Source: Gammaproteobacteria bacterium
GTDB lineage: Bacteria > Pseudomonadota > Gammaproteobacteria > SZUA-229
Length of the DNA: 12,740 bases
Reading direction: 5' to 3'
Assembly (NCBI GenBank): GCA_029879605.1
Contig: JAOUQA010000021.1
Coordinates: 1 to 12,740 of the forward strand
Numbering within the stretch: the stretch's first letter is position 1; the number at the start of each line of letters is the position of its first letter. A program made the translations under genes and the position numbers. Shown piece by piece: positions 1 to 5,207 of this stretch. A model generated the notes under the pieces. That model searched no databases, was not told the origin of the DNA, and saw nothing but the letters and a program-made list of their open reading frames with translations.

Positions 1-1436
1 AGCATGTTGGTGCTGCCGGATGTGGCGCCGATGATCAGTAAGATACCGTAAGTAAAAAAGATCAGCCCGATACCTTTCCAGAATTTTTTCCAGCCAGAGC
101 TTTCTATCTGCAGGCCTTCAAGTGCGCCCATATAAATAGAGGAAGTGATCAGCAATATGCCCCAGAGCATCAGGGTGATTGTGGCTGGAATAATTCGTTC
201 CAGCATCCAGATAGCAACTGCCAGTAGCAATACCCCAAATACTGCTTTGATAACATCCATCCAGATACCGGCCCTGGGCAGTAACTGACCCGCCGAAGTG
301 CCTATGGCAATTAATGGTGCGCCCATTCCCATGCTGAGAGCAAATAAAGCTATGCCGCCCAGTACTGCATCGCCTGTTTGGGCAATATATATAAGTGCGC
401 CAGCCAGGGGTGCGGCAACACAGGGGCCAACTATCAGGGCTGACAAAAAGCCCATGATGGCAACACCGGTTAAGGTGCCGCCCTGTTGTTTGTTGCTGTA
501 TTCAGTTAAACGACTCTGAATAAAGTTCGGCATCTGTAGTTCGTAGAAACCAAACATGGATAAAGACAGCAAAACAAAAACCCCGGCAAAACTACTCAGG
601 ATCCATGGGTTTTGAAAAGCGGCCTGCAGGTTTTCACCACTTTTTGCAGCAATAATGCCGGCAATGGTATAGGTGGCAGCCATTGCGAGTACGTATACTA
701 ATGAAAGCCAGAAAGCTTTACGTGTTGTGAGTTGATCGCCCTGGCCAACAATAATACTGGATAGAATCGGGATCATGGGGAAAACACAGGGTGTAAAAGC
801 CAGTAACAGGCCAAAACCAAAGAAGGTGATGATGGTCAGCCAGCTGCTACCGGATTTTAATGAGTCGGCGATACGGTTCTGTTCGCTTACAGGAGCGGAT
901 ATATCATCAATAGTTGCTGCCTGTACTGATTTGACCAGGTTTAGATCCAGGCTTATGGTTTTGGTTTCGGGTGGGTAGCAGATACCTGAAATTTCCGAAC
1001 AGCCCTGGTACTTGATCTTGAAAGTGGCGGATTTAACCCCATCTTTATTGGTGCTAACCGGGATGCTGGCGGAAGCAGTGTGGTGATAGACATAGAGTTC
1101 GCCAAAGAACTCATCATGTTTAAGCTCGCCTGTGTCACGGCTGATCTGGCCAAGTGAGATGTCAGGGTCAATCGAAGTGATATCGGTTTTGTCACGGTAG
1201 AGATAATGTCCATCGGCAATGTCCCAGCTGGCGATAAGCTGGTCATTTTCTATTCTGGTAGACAGCTTGAAAGCCTGGTCAACGCTGAGTATTTCCTCTT
1301 CAGGACCGCCGCCGCTCAGCCCCATGCTGCTGAAAGGGTCACTGGAGGCGTGGGTGCTACTTGCCAGGCTGCTTAGTAGTATAAATAGCACATAAAACAG
1401 GTGTGAAACCTGTCGTTTAGATTTGAAATAACTCAT
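1..1436 (-). CDS. dsbD: Thiol:disulfide interchange protein DsbD, C-terminus beyond the window
   Basis: Inner-membrane reductase that carries electrons from cytoplasmic thioredoxin to periplasmic DsbC-type and cytochrome c maturation partners. The ATG at 1434-1436 opens a signal peptide (residues about 1-30, hydrophobic core then THA|SS). Next comes the N-terminal periplasmic domain with its redox pair at C146 and C153 in the context YQGCSEISGICYPPETK; the loop between them is one residue longer than in E. coli. The membrane domain follows with the motifs FTPCVFPMIP (C217) and VGPCVAAPLAG (C339). The 122-residue spacing of these two cysteines equals that of E. coli C163/C285. About 478 residues are visible; the C-terminal thioredoxin-like domain with its CxxC lies off the left edge. 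The gene is divergent from fxsA. No clear Shine-Dalgarno precedes the ATG, but the signal peptide supports this start. Confidence 0.95.
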   Translation of the reverse strand, partial: MSYFKSKRQVSHLFYVLFILLSSLASSTHASSDPFSSMGLSGGGPEEEILSVDQAFKLSTRIENDQLIASWDIADGHYLYRDKTDITSIDPDISLGQISRDTGELKHDEFFGELYVYHHTASASIPVSTNKDGVKSATFKIKYQGCSEISGICYPPETKTISLDLNLVKSVQAATIDDISAPVSEQNRIADSLKSGSSWLTIITFFGFGLLLAFTPCVFPMIPILSSIIVGQGDQLTTRKAFWLSLVYVLAMAATYTIAGIIAAKSGENLQAAFQNPWILSSFAGVFVLLSLSMFGFYELQMPNFIQSRLTEYSNKQQGGTLTGVAIMGFLSALIVGPCVAAPLAGALIYIAQTGDAVLGGIALFALSMGMGAPLIAIGTSAGQLLPRAGIWMDVIKAVFGVLLLAVAIWMLERIIPATITLMLWGILLITSSIYMGALEGLQIESSGWKKFWKGIGLIFFTYGILLIIGATSGSTNM

Positions 1437-1570
1437 TAAAACTGGCTCGTAATGCGTGAAAAAGTAAAACCGGTGGTACTTAGACCGGTGCCCGGGGATA
1501 AGTTCTTGGCTTATCTCTTTAATTAAACGGGAACATAAAGCTTTTTATGCTGTTATGGCAAGTGCCCGAC

Positions 1571-1584
1571 CTGTAATATTACAG
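1571..1584. promoter_or_regulatory. Perfect 14-bp palindrome upstream of fxsA, possible operator
   Basis: CTGTAATATTACAG is its own reverse complement. It sits 46 bases upstream of the chosen fxsA ATG and contains TAATAT, which could act as a -10 box. A dyad over a -10 box is what a repressor operator looks like. It is followed by CTTTTT, so a terminator-like hairpin is the alternative, although a gapless palindrome must sacrifice central pairs to form a loop. It does not fit LexA, which needs CTG-N10-CAG. Confidence 0.4.
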
Positions 1585-1620
1585 CTTTTTGAGCAGGACG
1601 CTTAAAAACATTATTTATCT

Positions 1621-1627
1621 AAGGTGG
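1621..1627 (+). promoter_or_regulatory. Ribosome binding site that decides the fxsA start
   Basis: AAGGTGG lies just upstream of the ATG at 1631 (six bases from the AAGG core). This favours that ATG over the upstream in-frame TTG at 1589, which would add 14 residues before the first membrane segment and has no purine-rich site. Confidence 0.7.
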
Positions 1628-1630
1628 AAC

Positions 1631-2071
1631 ATGCTTCGATTTTGGCCCTTACTGTTTTTTCTGGTTCCTTTAATAGAGGTTTATCTGCTGATTCAGGTTG
1701 GCTCGGTAATTGGGGCTGGCTGGACCATTTTACTGGTGATTTTGACCGCGGTAATAGGTGTTAACCTGTTACGACAGCAGGGGGTTAGCACACTGATGCG
1801 GGCCAATCGCCTGATGTCACAGGGCCAGATTCCAGCCATGGAGATGGTTGAGGGGATTTTGCTGGCAGTGGGTGGTGCTCTGCTGATTACGCCGGGATTT
1901 TTCACAGATGCTGTTGGCTTCCTTTGCCTGATACCTTACACACGGCAGCAATTTATTCGTTACCTGCTCTTGAATTCCACAATCCAGTCCACATATAGCT
2001 CTCACAAAGAAAATGTTTATCGCCAGGATTCAAGAACTATAGAGGGCGAGTGCCGCCGGGAAGACGACTAG
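1631..2071 (+). CDS. fxsA: FxsA family membrane protein
   Basis: Small inner-membrane protein of the FxsA family. The E. coli member, when overproduced, relieves phage T7 exclusion by the F plasmid; the normal role is not well defined. From the ATG at 1631 the product has 146 residues, close to the family's usual size of about 150-160. It opens with MLRFWPLLFFLVPLIEVYLL, the typical first membrane segment, followed by a second (GWTILLVILTAVIGVNLL), the conserved LLRQQG, and a third hydrophobic stretch around EGILLAVGGALLITPGFFTDAVG; the GxLLxxPGxxTD pattern is a family hallmark. The C-terminal tail is polar. It ends about 100 bases before groES on the same strand, a common neighbourhood in gammaproteobacteria. 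Confidence 0.9.
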   Translation: MLRFWPLLFFLVPLIEVYLLIQVGSVIGAGWTILLVILTAVIGVNLLRQQGVSTLMRANRLMSQGQIPAMEMVEGILLAVGGALLITPGFFTDAVGFLCLIPYTRQQFIRYLLLNSTIQSTYSSHKENVYRQDSRTIEGECRREDD

Positions 2072-2096
2072 TTTTTCCAGCATGTGCTTTCTGCTC

Positions 2097-2124
2097 TTGA
2101 CTCCCGGTGGTTCGTGACTATCAT
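2097..2124 (+). promoter_or_regulatory. Sigma70-type promoter of groESL
   Basis: TTGACT (2097-2102), a 16-base spacer and TATCAT (2119-2124) give a good housekeeping promoter with a start near 2131. I see no sigma32-type CCCCAT -10, so heat control probably comes from the overlapping CIRCE site rather than from a heat-shock sigma factor. Confidence 0.65.
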
Positions 2125-2150
2125 TAGCACTCGCTTTAATCGAGTGCTAA
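2124..2150. promoter_or_regulatory. CIRCE operator (HrcA binding site)
   Basis: TTAGCACTC at 2124-2132 and GAGTGCTAA at 2142-2150 are exact inverted repeats around a 9-base spacer. This matches the classical CIRCE consensus (9-N9-9) at every arm position. It starts on the last base of the -10 box and covers the predicted transcription start, 24 bases before the groES ATG, which is the normal position for HrcA repression of groESL. HrcA is not encoded in this window. Confidence 0.95.
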
Positions 2151-2174
2151 ATAAGCCAAGAGGATACTTAATCT

Positions 2175-2465
2175 ATGAATATTCGTCCGTTACATGACCG
2201 TGTGGTTGTTAAACGTATGGAAGAAACACGCACCAGTGCTGGTGGTATCGTGATTCCCGATTCTGCAACAGAGAAACCATCGCAGGGTGAAATCCTGGCC
2301 GTGGGTAATGGCAAGGTTAATGATAAGGGTGAAGTGCGTCCACTGGATGTAAAAGTGGGTGACAAGGTGCTGTTTGGTCAGTATGCAGGTACTGCACAGA
2401 AAGTTGATGGTGAAGAAGTTTTAATTATGCGTGAAGATGACATCCTGGGTGTTATAGAAGGCTAA
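2175..2465 (+). CDS. groES: Co-chaperonin GroES
   Basis: The 96-residue heptameric lid of the GroEL folding chamber. Diagnostic stretches are MNIRPLHDRVVVKR at the N-terminus, the mobile loop EETRTSAGGIVIPDSATEKP that contacts GroEL, GEILAVGNG, DVKVGDKVLFGQYAGT, and the C-terminal MREDDILGVIE. Length and order match the family exactly. The Shine-Dalgarno AAGAGGA (2158-2164) precedes the ATG. It is the first gene of the groESL operon, 27 bases before groEL, under the CIRCE-controlled promoter. Confidence 0.98.
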   Translation: MNIRPLHDRVVVKRMEETRTSAGGIVIPDSATEKPSQGEILAVGNGKVNDKGEVRPLDVKVGDKVLFGQYAGTAQKVDGEEVLIMREDDILGVIEG

Positions 2466-2492
2466 TTCCAAAGAATTTAAGAGGATATAAAC

Positions 2493-4133
2493 ATGGCAGC
2501 TAAAGAAGTACGTTTTAGTGATGACGCCCGTACTCGTATGGTTAACGGCGTTAACATTCTGGCAAATGCAGTAAAAGTTACATTGGGTCCTAAAGGCCGA
2601 AATGTTGTGCTGGAAAAATCATTCGGTGCACCACATGTAACCAAAGATGGTGTGTCAGTAGCAAAAGAAATCGAGCTGGATGACAAGTTCGAGAATATGG
2701 GCGCCCAGATGGTTAAAGAAGTGTCTTCTCAGACATCTGATGTGGCTGGTGATGGTACAACTACTGCAACTGTTCTGGCCCAGGCGATTGTTCGTGAAGG
2801 TATGAAATCAGTATCTGCGGGTATGAACCCAATGGACCTGAAACGCGGTATCGAAAAAGCGGTACTGGCAGCGGTTGAAGAGCTGAAAAAAATCTCCAAG
2901 CCCTGTGCGGATAACAGTTCAATTGCCCAGGTAGGTACTATCTCTGCAAACTCTGATAAGAATGTTGGTGACATCATTGCCAAGGCAATGGAAAAAGTAA
3001 CTACAGAAGGTGTTATCACGGTTGAAGAAGGTACATCATTAGAAAATGAACTGGATGTTGTAGAAGGTATGCAGTTCGATCGTGGTTACCTGTCACCTTA
3101 CTTCGTGACTGATCAGCAGAGCATGACCTGTCAGCTGGATAATCCTTATATCCTGTTATTTGACAAGAAAATTTCTAACATCCGTGAGTTGTTACAAATT
3201 CTGGAAGGTGTTGCAAAAGCCAGCCGTCCATTATTGATCATTGCTGAAGATGTTGAAGGTGAAGCGTTAGCAACACTGGTTGTTAATACCATGCGCGGTA
3301 TTGTGAAAGTAGCTGCAGTTAAAGCACCTGGTTTCGGTGATCGCCGCAAAGCTATGTTGCAGGATATTGCTGTATTGACCGGTGGTCAGGTTATTTCTGA
3401 AGAAGTTGGCCTGTCACTGGAAAAAGCTAGCCTGGAAGACCTGGGTTCTGCCAAGAAAGTAACAGTGACTAAAGAACTGACGATTATTGTTGATGGTGCC
3501 GGTTCTTCTGAAGAGATCGAGGCTCGTGTTGGCCAGATTCGTACCCAGATGGATGAAGCGACTTCAGACTATGACAAAGAAAAACTGCAGGAGCGCATGG
3601 CTAAACTGGCTGGTGGTGTTGCGGTTATCAAAGTTGGCGCTGCGACTGAAGTTGAGATGAAAGAGAAAAAAGACCGTGTTGATGATGCATTACACGCAAC
3701 CCGTGCAGCGGTAGAAGAAGGTGTTGTACCCGGTGGTGGAGTTGCCCTGATTCGTGCCTGTGCAGCTATCAAAGACCTGAAAGGTGACAACCATGATCAG
3801 GATGTTGGTATTGCAATTGCGATACGTGCAATGGAAGAACCATTACGCCAGATCGTTACCAATGCTGGTGAAGAAGCTTCTGTTATCCTGAATAAGGTTG
3901 CTGAAGGTTCAGGTAACTTTGGTTATAACGCAGGTACAGAAGAGTACGGTGATATGATTGAAATGGGTATTCTTGATCCAACCAAGGTAACCCGTTCTGC
4001 ACTGCAGAATGCAGCTTCCATTGCTGGTCTGTTGATTACGACCGAGTGTATGGTGGCTGAGCTGCCTAAGGACGACTCTGCGCCTGATATGGGTGGCATG
4101 GGCGGCATGGGCGGTATGGGCGGTATGATGTAG
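2493..4133 (+). CDS. groEL: Chaperonin GroEL
   Basis: ATP-dependent 60-kDa chaperonin that forms the double-ring folding chamber with GroES in the cytoplasm. It has 546 residues (E. coli 548). Visible hallmarks are VTLGPKGRNVVLEKSFGAP, TKDGVSVAKEIEL, the ATPase motif GDGTTTATVLAQ near residue 86, GMNPMDLKRGI, the apical ELDVVEGMQFDRGYLSPYF, VKAPGFGDRRKAML, VEEGVVPGGGVALIR in the equatorial domain, and a C-terminal tail of four GGM repeats ending in M. The Shine-Dalgarno GAGGA (2481-2485) lies 7 bases before the ATG. The gene is complete. Its codon use looks more restricted than that of the neighbours, as expected for a highly expressed gene. Confidence 0.99.
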   Translation: MAAKEVRFSDDARTRMVNGVNILANAVKVTLGPKGRNVVLEKSFGAPHVTKDGVSVAKEIELDDKFENMGAQMVKEVSSQTSDVAGDGTTTATVLAQAIVREGMKSVSAGMNPMDLKRGIEKAVLAAVEELKKISKPCADNSSIAQVGTISANSDKNVGDIIAKAMEKVTTEGVITVEEGTSLENELDVVEGMQFDRGYLSPYFVTDQQSMTCQLDNPYILLFDKKISNIRELLQILEGVAKASRPLLIIAEDVEGEALATLVVNTMRGIVKVAAVKAPGFGDRRKAMLQDIAVLTGGQVISEEVGLSLEKASLEDLGSAKKVTVTKELTIIVDGAGSSEEIEARVGQIRTQMDEATSDYDKEKLQERMAKLAGGVAVIKVGAATEVEMKEKKDRVDDALHATRAAVEEGVVPGGGVALIRACAAIKDLKGDNHDQDVGIAIAIRAMEEPLRQIVTNAGEEASVILNKVAEGSGNFGYNAGTEEYGDMIEMGILDPTKVTRSALQNAASIAGLLITTECMVAELPKDDSAPDMGGMGGMGGMGGMM

Positions 4134-4155
4134 CCCGGCTATTTATTGTAGTTAT

Positions 4156-4187
4156 TGTCGCTGTTTCGCATTTATGCGATCGCGACA
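4156..4187 (+). repeat. Stem-loop in the groEL 3' untranslated region
   Basis: An outer stem TGTCGC (4156-4161) pairs with GCGACA (4182-4187) and an inner stem CGCA/TGCG closes a TTTA loop, with a small internal loop between. It lies between the groEL stop and the terminator, so it would be in the transcript and could protect the 3' end. No T-run follows it. Confidence 0.5.
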
Positions 4188-4206
4188 TACCGCACAGCCT
4201 GTACAT

Positions 4207-4236
4207 AAAACCCGGTCATTCTGGCCGGGTTTTTTT
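4207..4236 (+). terminator. Intrinsic terminator of groESL
   Basis: CCCGGTCA (4211-4218) and TGGCCGGG (4222-4229) form an 8-bp stem with one G-T wobble and a TTC loop. An A-run precedes it and seven Ts follow. The flanking As and Ts extend the stem, so it could also stop transcription coming from the right. Confidence 0.9.
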
Positions 4237-4292
4237 ATGCCTTTAAGATTGTCTGAGGACTATCAGTAAAAGCAGGTTCTGGTGTATCCGGG

Positions 4293-4339
4293 GTTGCAGT
4301 CTGCAACAGGATTTAAAATCATGTGTTGCAATATGCAAT
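4293..4339. promoter_or_regulatory. Pair of matching dyads, possible tandem operator
   Basis: GTTGCA-GTC-TGCAAC at 4293-4307 is a perfect dyad. GTTGCA-ATA-TGCAAT at 4325-4339 repeats both half-sites with one mismatch. Their centres, 4300 and 4332, are 32 bp apart, very near three helical turns, so two dimers would bind the same DNA face. An isolated half-site TGCAAT recurs at 4417-4422. I do not recognise the regulator, and no strong promoter sits directly on top. Confidence 0.4.
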
Positions 4340-4497
4340 TAATATCACATGTTTGAGTGAGTTTATTTTTGTTAAGTTATTGTTTTTGTTGGGCTTAAAA
4401 AGTCTGGCATGGCATATGCAATCTATTATTGAAAGTTTACAGAGCTAAGACCGGATTTTGATTTAAGTTTTTAAGAAAGCAACCACGCTGATGCTTA

Positions 4498-4524
4498 GAC
4501 GCAAGGAATGGCGTCGCTCTTTTT
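4498..4524 (+). terminator. Hairpin with T-run and a GGA-bearing loop
   Basis: GACGC (4498-4502) pairs with GCGTC (4511-4515) around an 8-base loop containing AAGGA; TTTTT follows at 4520-4524 after a short gap. It may be a weak intrinsic terminator. The loop also fits the A-N-GGA pattern bound by CsrA/RsmA proteins. Confidence 0.35.
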
Positions 4525-4527
4525 ATC

Positions 4528-4560
4528 CCGGGGTAGAAACAATGTTTTTACCCGGATTTT
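4528..4560 (+). repeat. Strong hairpin, possible terminator
   Basis: CCGGGGTAGAAA (4528-4539) pairs with TTTTTACCCGG (4545-4555) over 11 pairs, with one bulged G and one G-T wobble, around the loop CAATG. ATTTT follows. It stands just before the promoter at 4558-4585 and could insulate it from upstream transcription. Confidence 0.45.
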
Positions 4561-4585
4561 AAATAGTGAGTACCCTCGGTATAAT
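4558..4585 (+). promoter_or_regulatory. Promoter of the putative small RNA
   Basis: TTTAAA (4558-4563), a 16-base spacer and a consensus TATAAT (4580-4585). The predicted start is about 4592, which is within the first stem of the structured transcript described next. The -35 box matches TTGACA at only four positions. Confidence 0.5.
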
Positions 4586-4591
4586 CTATTT

Positions 4592-4681
4592 GCGGGCATC
4601 TCGGCAACTGCTACTGCATTCATGCAGGTAGTTACCCGCAAGAACAACTCCACGCTAAGTGCAGGGAAGCACTAATTTTTT
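4592..4681 (+). ncRNA. Putative small RNA, family not recognised
   Basis: A closing stem TTGCGGG (4590-4596) / CCCGCAA (4635-4641) encloses an inner hairpin built on CTGCA (4614-4618) / TGCAG (4623-4627) with weaker flanking pairs. A single-stranded linker follows, then AGTGC-AGGGAA-GCACT (4658-4673) and AATTTTTTC, which reads as a short intrinsic terminator. With the consensus -10 box ahead of it this gives a plausible transcript of about 90 nucleotides. The last loop holds AGGGA, a CsrA/RsmA-type site. It is not a tRNA, 6S or tmRNA by any hallmark I can see. The terminator stem is only 5 bp, so the end is uncertain, and a diverged repeat element is the main alternative. Confidence 0.4.
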
Positions 4682-4769
4682 CACTATTTTTAATATTTTT
4701 GCTTCGCAGTTGTACGCCGAAGATACCATAGGTCTGCGTGTCATCCTGGCAACGGCCCCATGCATTGGA

Positions 4770-4833
4770 CTACTGCCTGCATCCATGTAGGCATCCACAT
4801 GCAAGGACGGTACAGGGAACAGTGTCTTTTTTG
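4770..4833 (+). repeat. Second structured element, diverged copy of part of the putative RNA
   Basis: GCCTGCA (4775-4781) and TGTAGGC (4786-4792) form a 7-bp hairpin with a TCCA loop. An alternative stem CATGT/ACATG overlaps it, so the two folds exclude each other. Further on, AAGGACG (4803-4809) can pair with TGTCTTT around a loop with AGGGA, followed by a T-run ending near 4832. The segment CTGCATCCATGTAGGCA matches CTGCATTCATGCAGGTA at 4614-4630 at 14 of 17 positions, and GCAAGGAC and ACAGGGAA recur in the same order as GCAAGAAC and GCAGGGAA. It abuts the stop codon of the PilZ gene. Confidence 0.4.
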
Positions 4834-4839
4834 TGCCTG

Positions 4840-5148
4840 CTATTCAAACACCAGGTAGTGGTCGAGGAAGCTTACGCCATAATCATGATGTGCATCCATA
4901 CCATTATCCTGGCAATAACATATTCGAGCATGGAGGTTATGGACGTGTCCGTTGGATAAATACAGCGTTAACTCAACACGTTCATCGACTTCAAAAATTT
5001 CTGTTGCAGAAAATTTCAGTCCGCCACGACTGATATTGTTAACAGGGTACTTGATTTCAACTGTAGCGTGATTGCTATTATCAGGTGATTGTCTTTTAAA
5101 GCTTACCTGTGCGCCATCTATGGCCTGTCTGGTTTCTCTCTGAATCAT
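4840..5148 (-). CDS. Single-domain PilZ protein
   Basis: A 102-residue cytoplasmic PilZ domain, the usual receptor module for cyclic di-GMP. It ends its first beta strand with the motif N38-I-S40-R-G-G43, an exact N-x-S-x-x-G, followed by alternating hydrophobic strands (VELTLYL, VHNLHARICYC, HDYGVSFL). The N-terminal arginine motif, normally R-x-x-x-R, reads QRETRQ here: R7 aligns with the second arginine, but the first falls one place late (R4 instead of position 3), so nucleotide binding may be altered. An in-frame stop lies shortly upstream, so the ATG at 5146-5148 is the only ATG choice; its ribosome site is weak. It lies 59 bases downstream of znuA on the same strand, with a possible promoter of its own. 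The target process cannot be told. Confidence 0.8.
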   Translation of the reverse strand: MIQRETRQAIDGAQVSFKRQSPDNSNHATVEIKYPVNNISRGGLKFSATEIFEVDERVELTLYLSNGHVHNLHARICYCQDNGMDAHHDYGVSFLDHYLVFE

Positions 5149-5177
5149 GGTGTTATCTTTGTAATCTCATCATTTAA

Positions 5178-5206
5178 TACATAGACAAAATGTGGTCATT
5201 TCTCAA
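5178..5206 (-). promoter_or_regulatory. Possible promoter of the PilZ gene
   Basis: Reading the minus strand, TTGAGA (5206-5201), a 17-base spacer and TATGTA (5183-5178) lie between the znuA stop and the PilZ start. The -35 is fair and the -10 poor. Read-through from znuA is an alternative. Confidence 0.3.
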
Positions 5207-5207
5207 A

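Larger units (their letters stand above)
1437..1630. other. Divergent dsbD/fxsA intergenic region
   Basis: These 194 bases must hold the promoters of both flanking genes. Visible items are a hairpin GATAAG-N7-CTTATC at 1497-1515, two ACCGGT hexamers about 15 bases apart near 1462-1482, and the perfect palindrome at 1571-1584 listed separately. I found no convincing paired -35/-10 for either gene and no small gene. Confidence 0.5.
4237..4839. other. 600-base gap without a convincing protein gene, rich in dyads and hairpins
   Basis: No reading frame here has both a believable start site and a recognisable product. In order it holds the dyad pair at 4293-4339, a hairpin with GGA in its loop at 4498-4524, a strong hairpin at 4528-4555, a TATAAT promoter, a structured putative transcript at 4592-4681, a CTTCG/CGAAG stem near 4701-4722, and a second copy-like structured element at 4770-4833. 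The density of structure suggests RNA genes or REP-like repeats. Confidence 0.6.

Noticed and set aside
1589..1630. Longer fxsA starting at TTG 1589
   Set aside because: It adds 14 polar residues before the first membrane segment and has no ribosome site, while the ATG at 1631 follows AAGGTGG closely.
2238..3616. GCTGGTGG octamers (E. coli Chi sequence) in groES and groEL
   Set aside because: They encode alanine-glycine-glycine runs expected in these proteins, and Chi sequences differ among bacteria.
4090..4130. Short tandem DNA repeat at the end of groEL
   Set aside because: It simply encodes the conserved GGM tail of GroEL.
4176..4183. GCGATCGC octamer (HIP1-like)
   Set aside because: A single copy that falls within the groEL 3' hairpin; no sign of repetition in the window.
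4321..4356. Tiny reading frame MCCNMQLISHV with AGGA ahead of it, like a leader peptide
   Set aside because: Eleven codons can arise by chance, and no plus-strand gene lies downstream for it to control.
4590..4641. tRNA-like cloverleaf suggested by the closing stem
   Set aside because: There is no TTC-arm consensus, no anticodon loop of the right size and no CCA end on either strand.
4738..5033. Plus-strand reading frames across the PilZ gene and the gap before it
   Set aside because: They lie largely antisense to the PilZ frame, have no recognisable product, and no ribosome site supports them.
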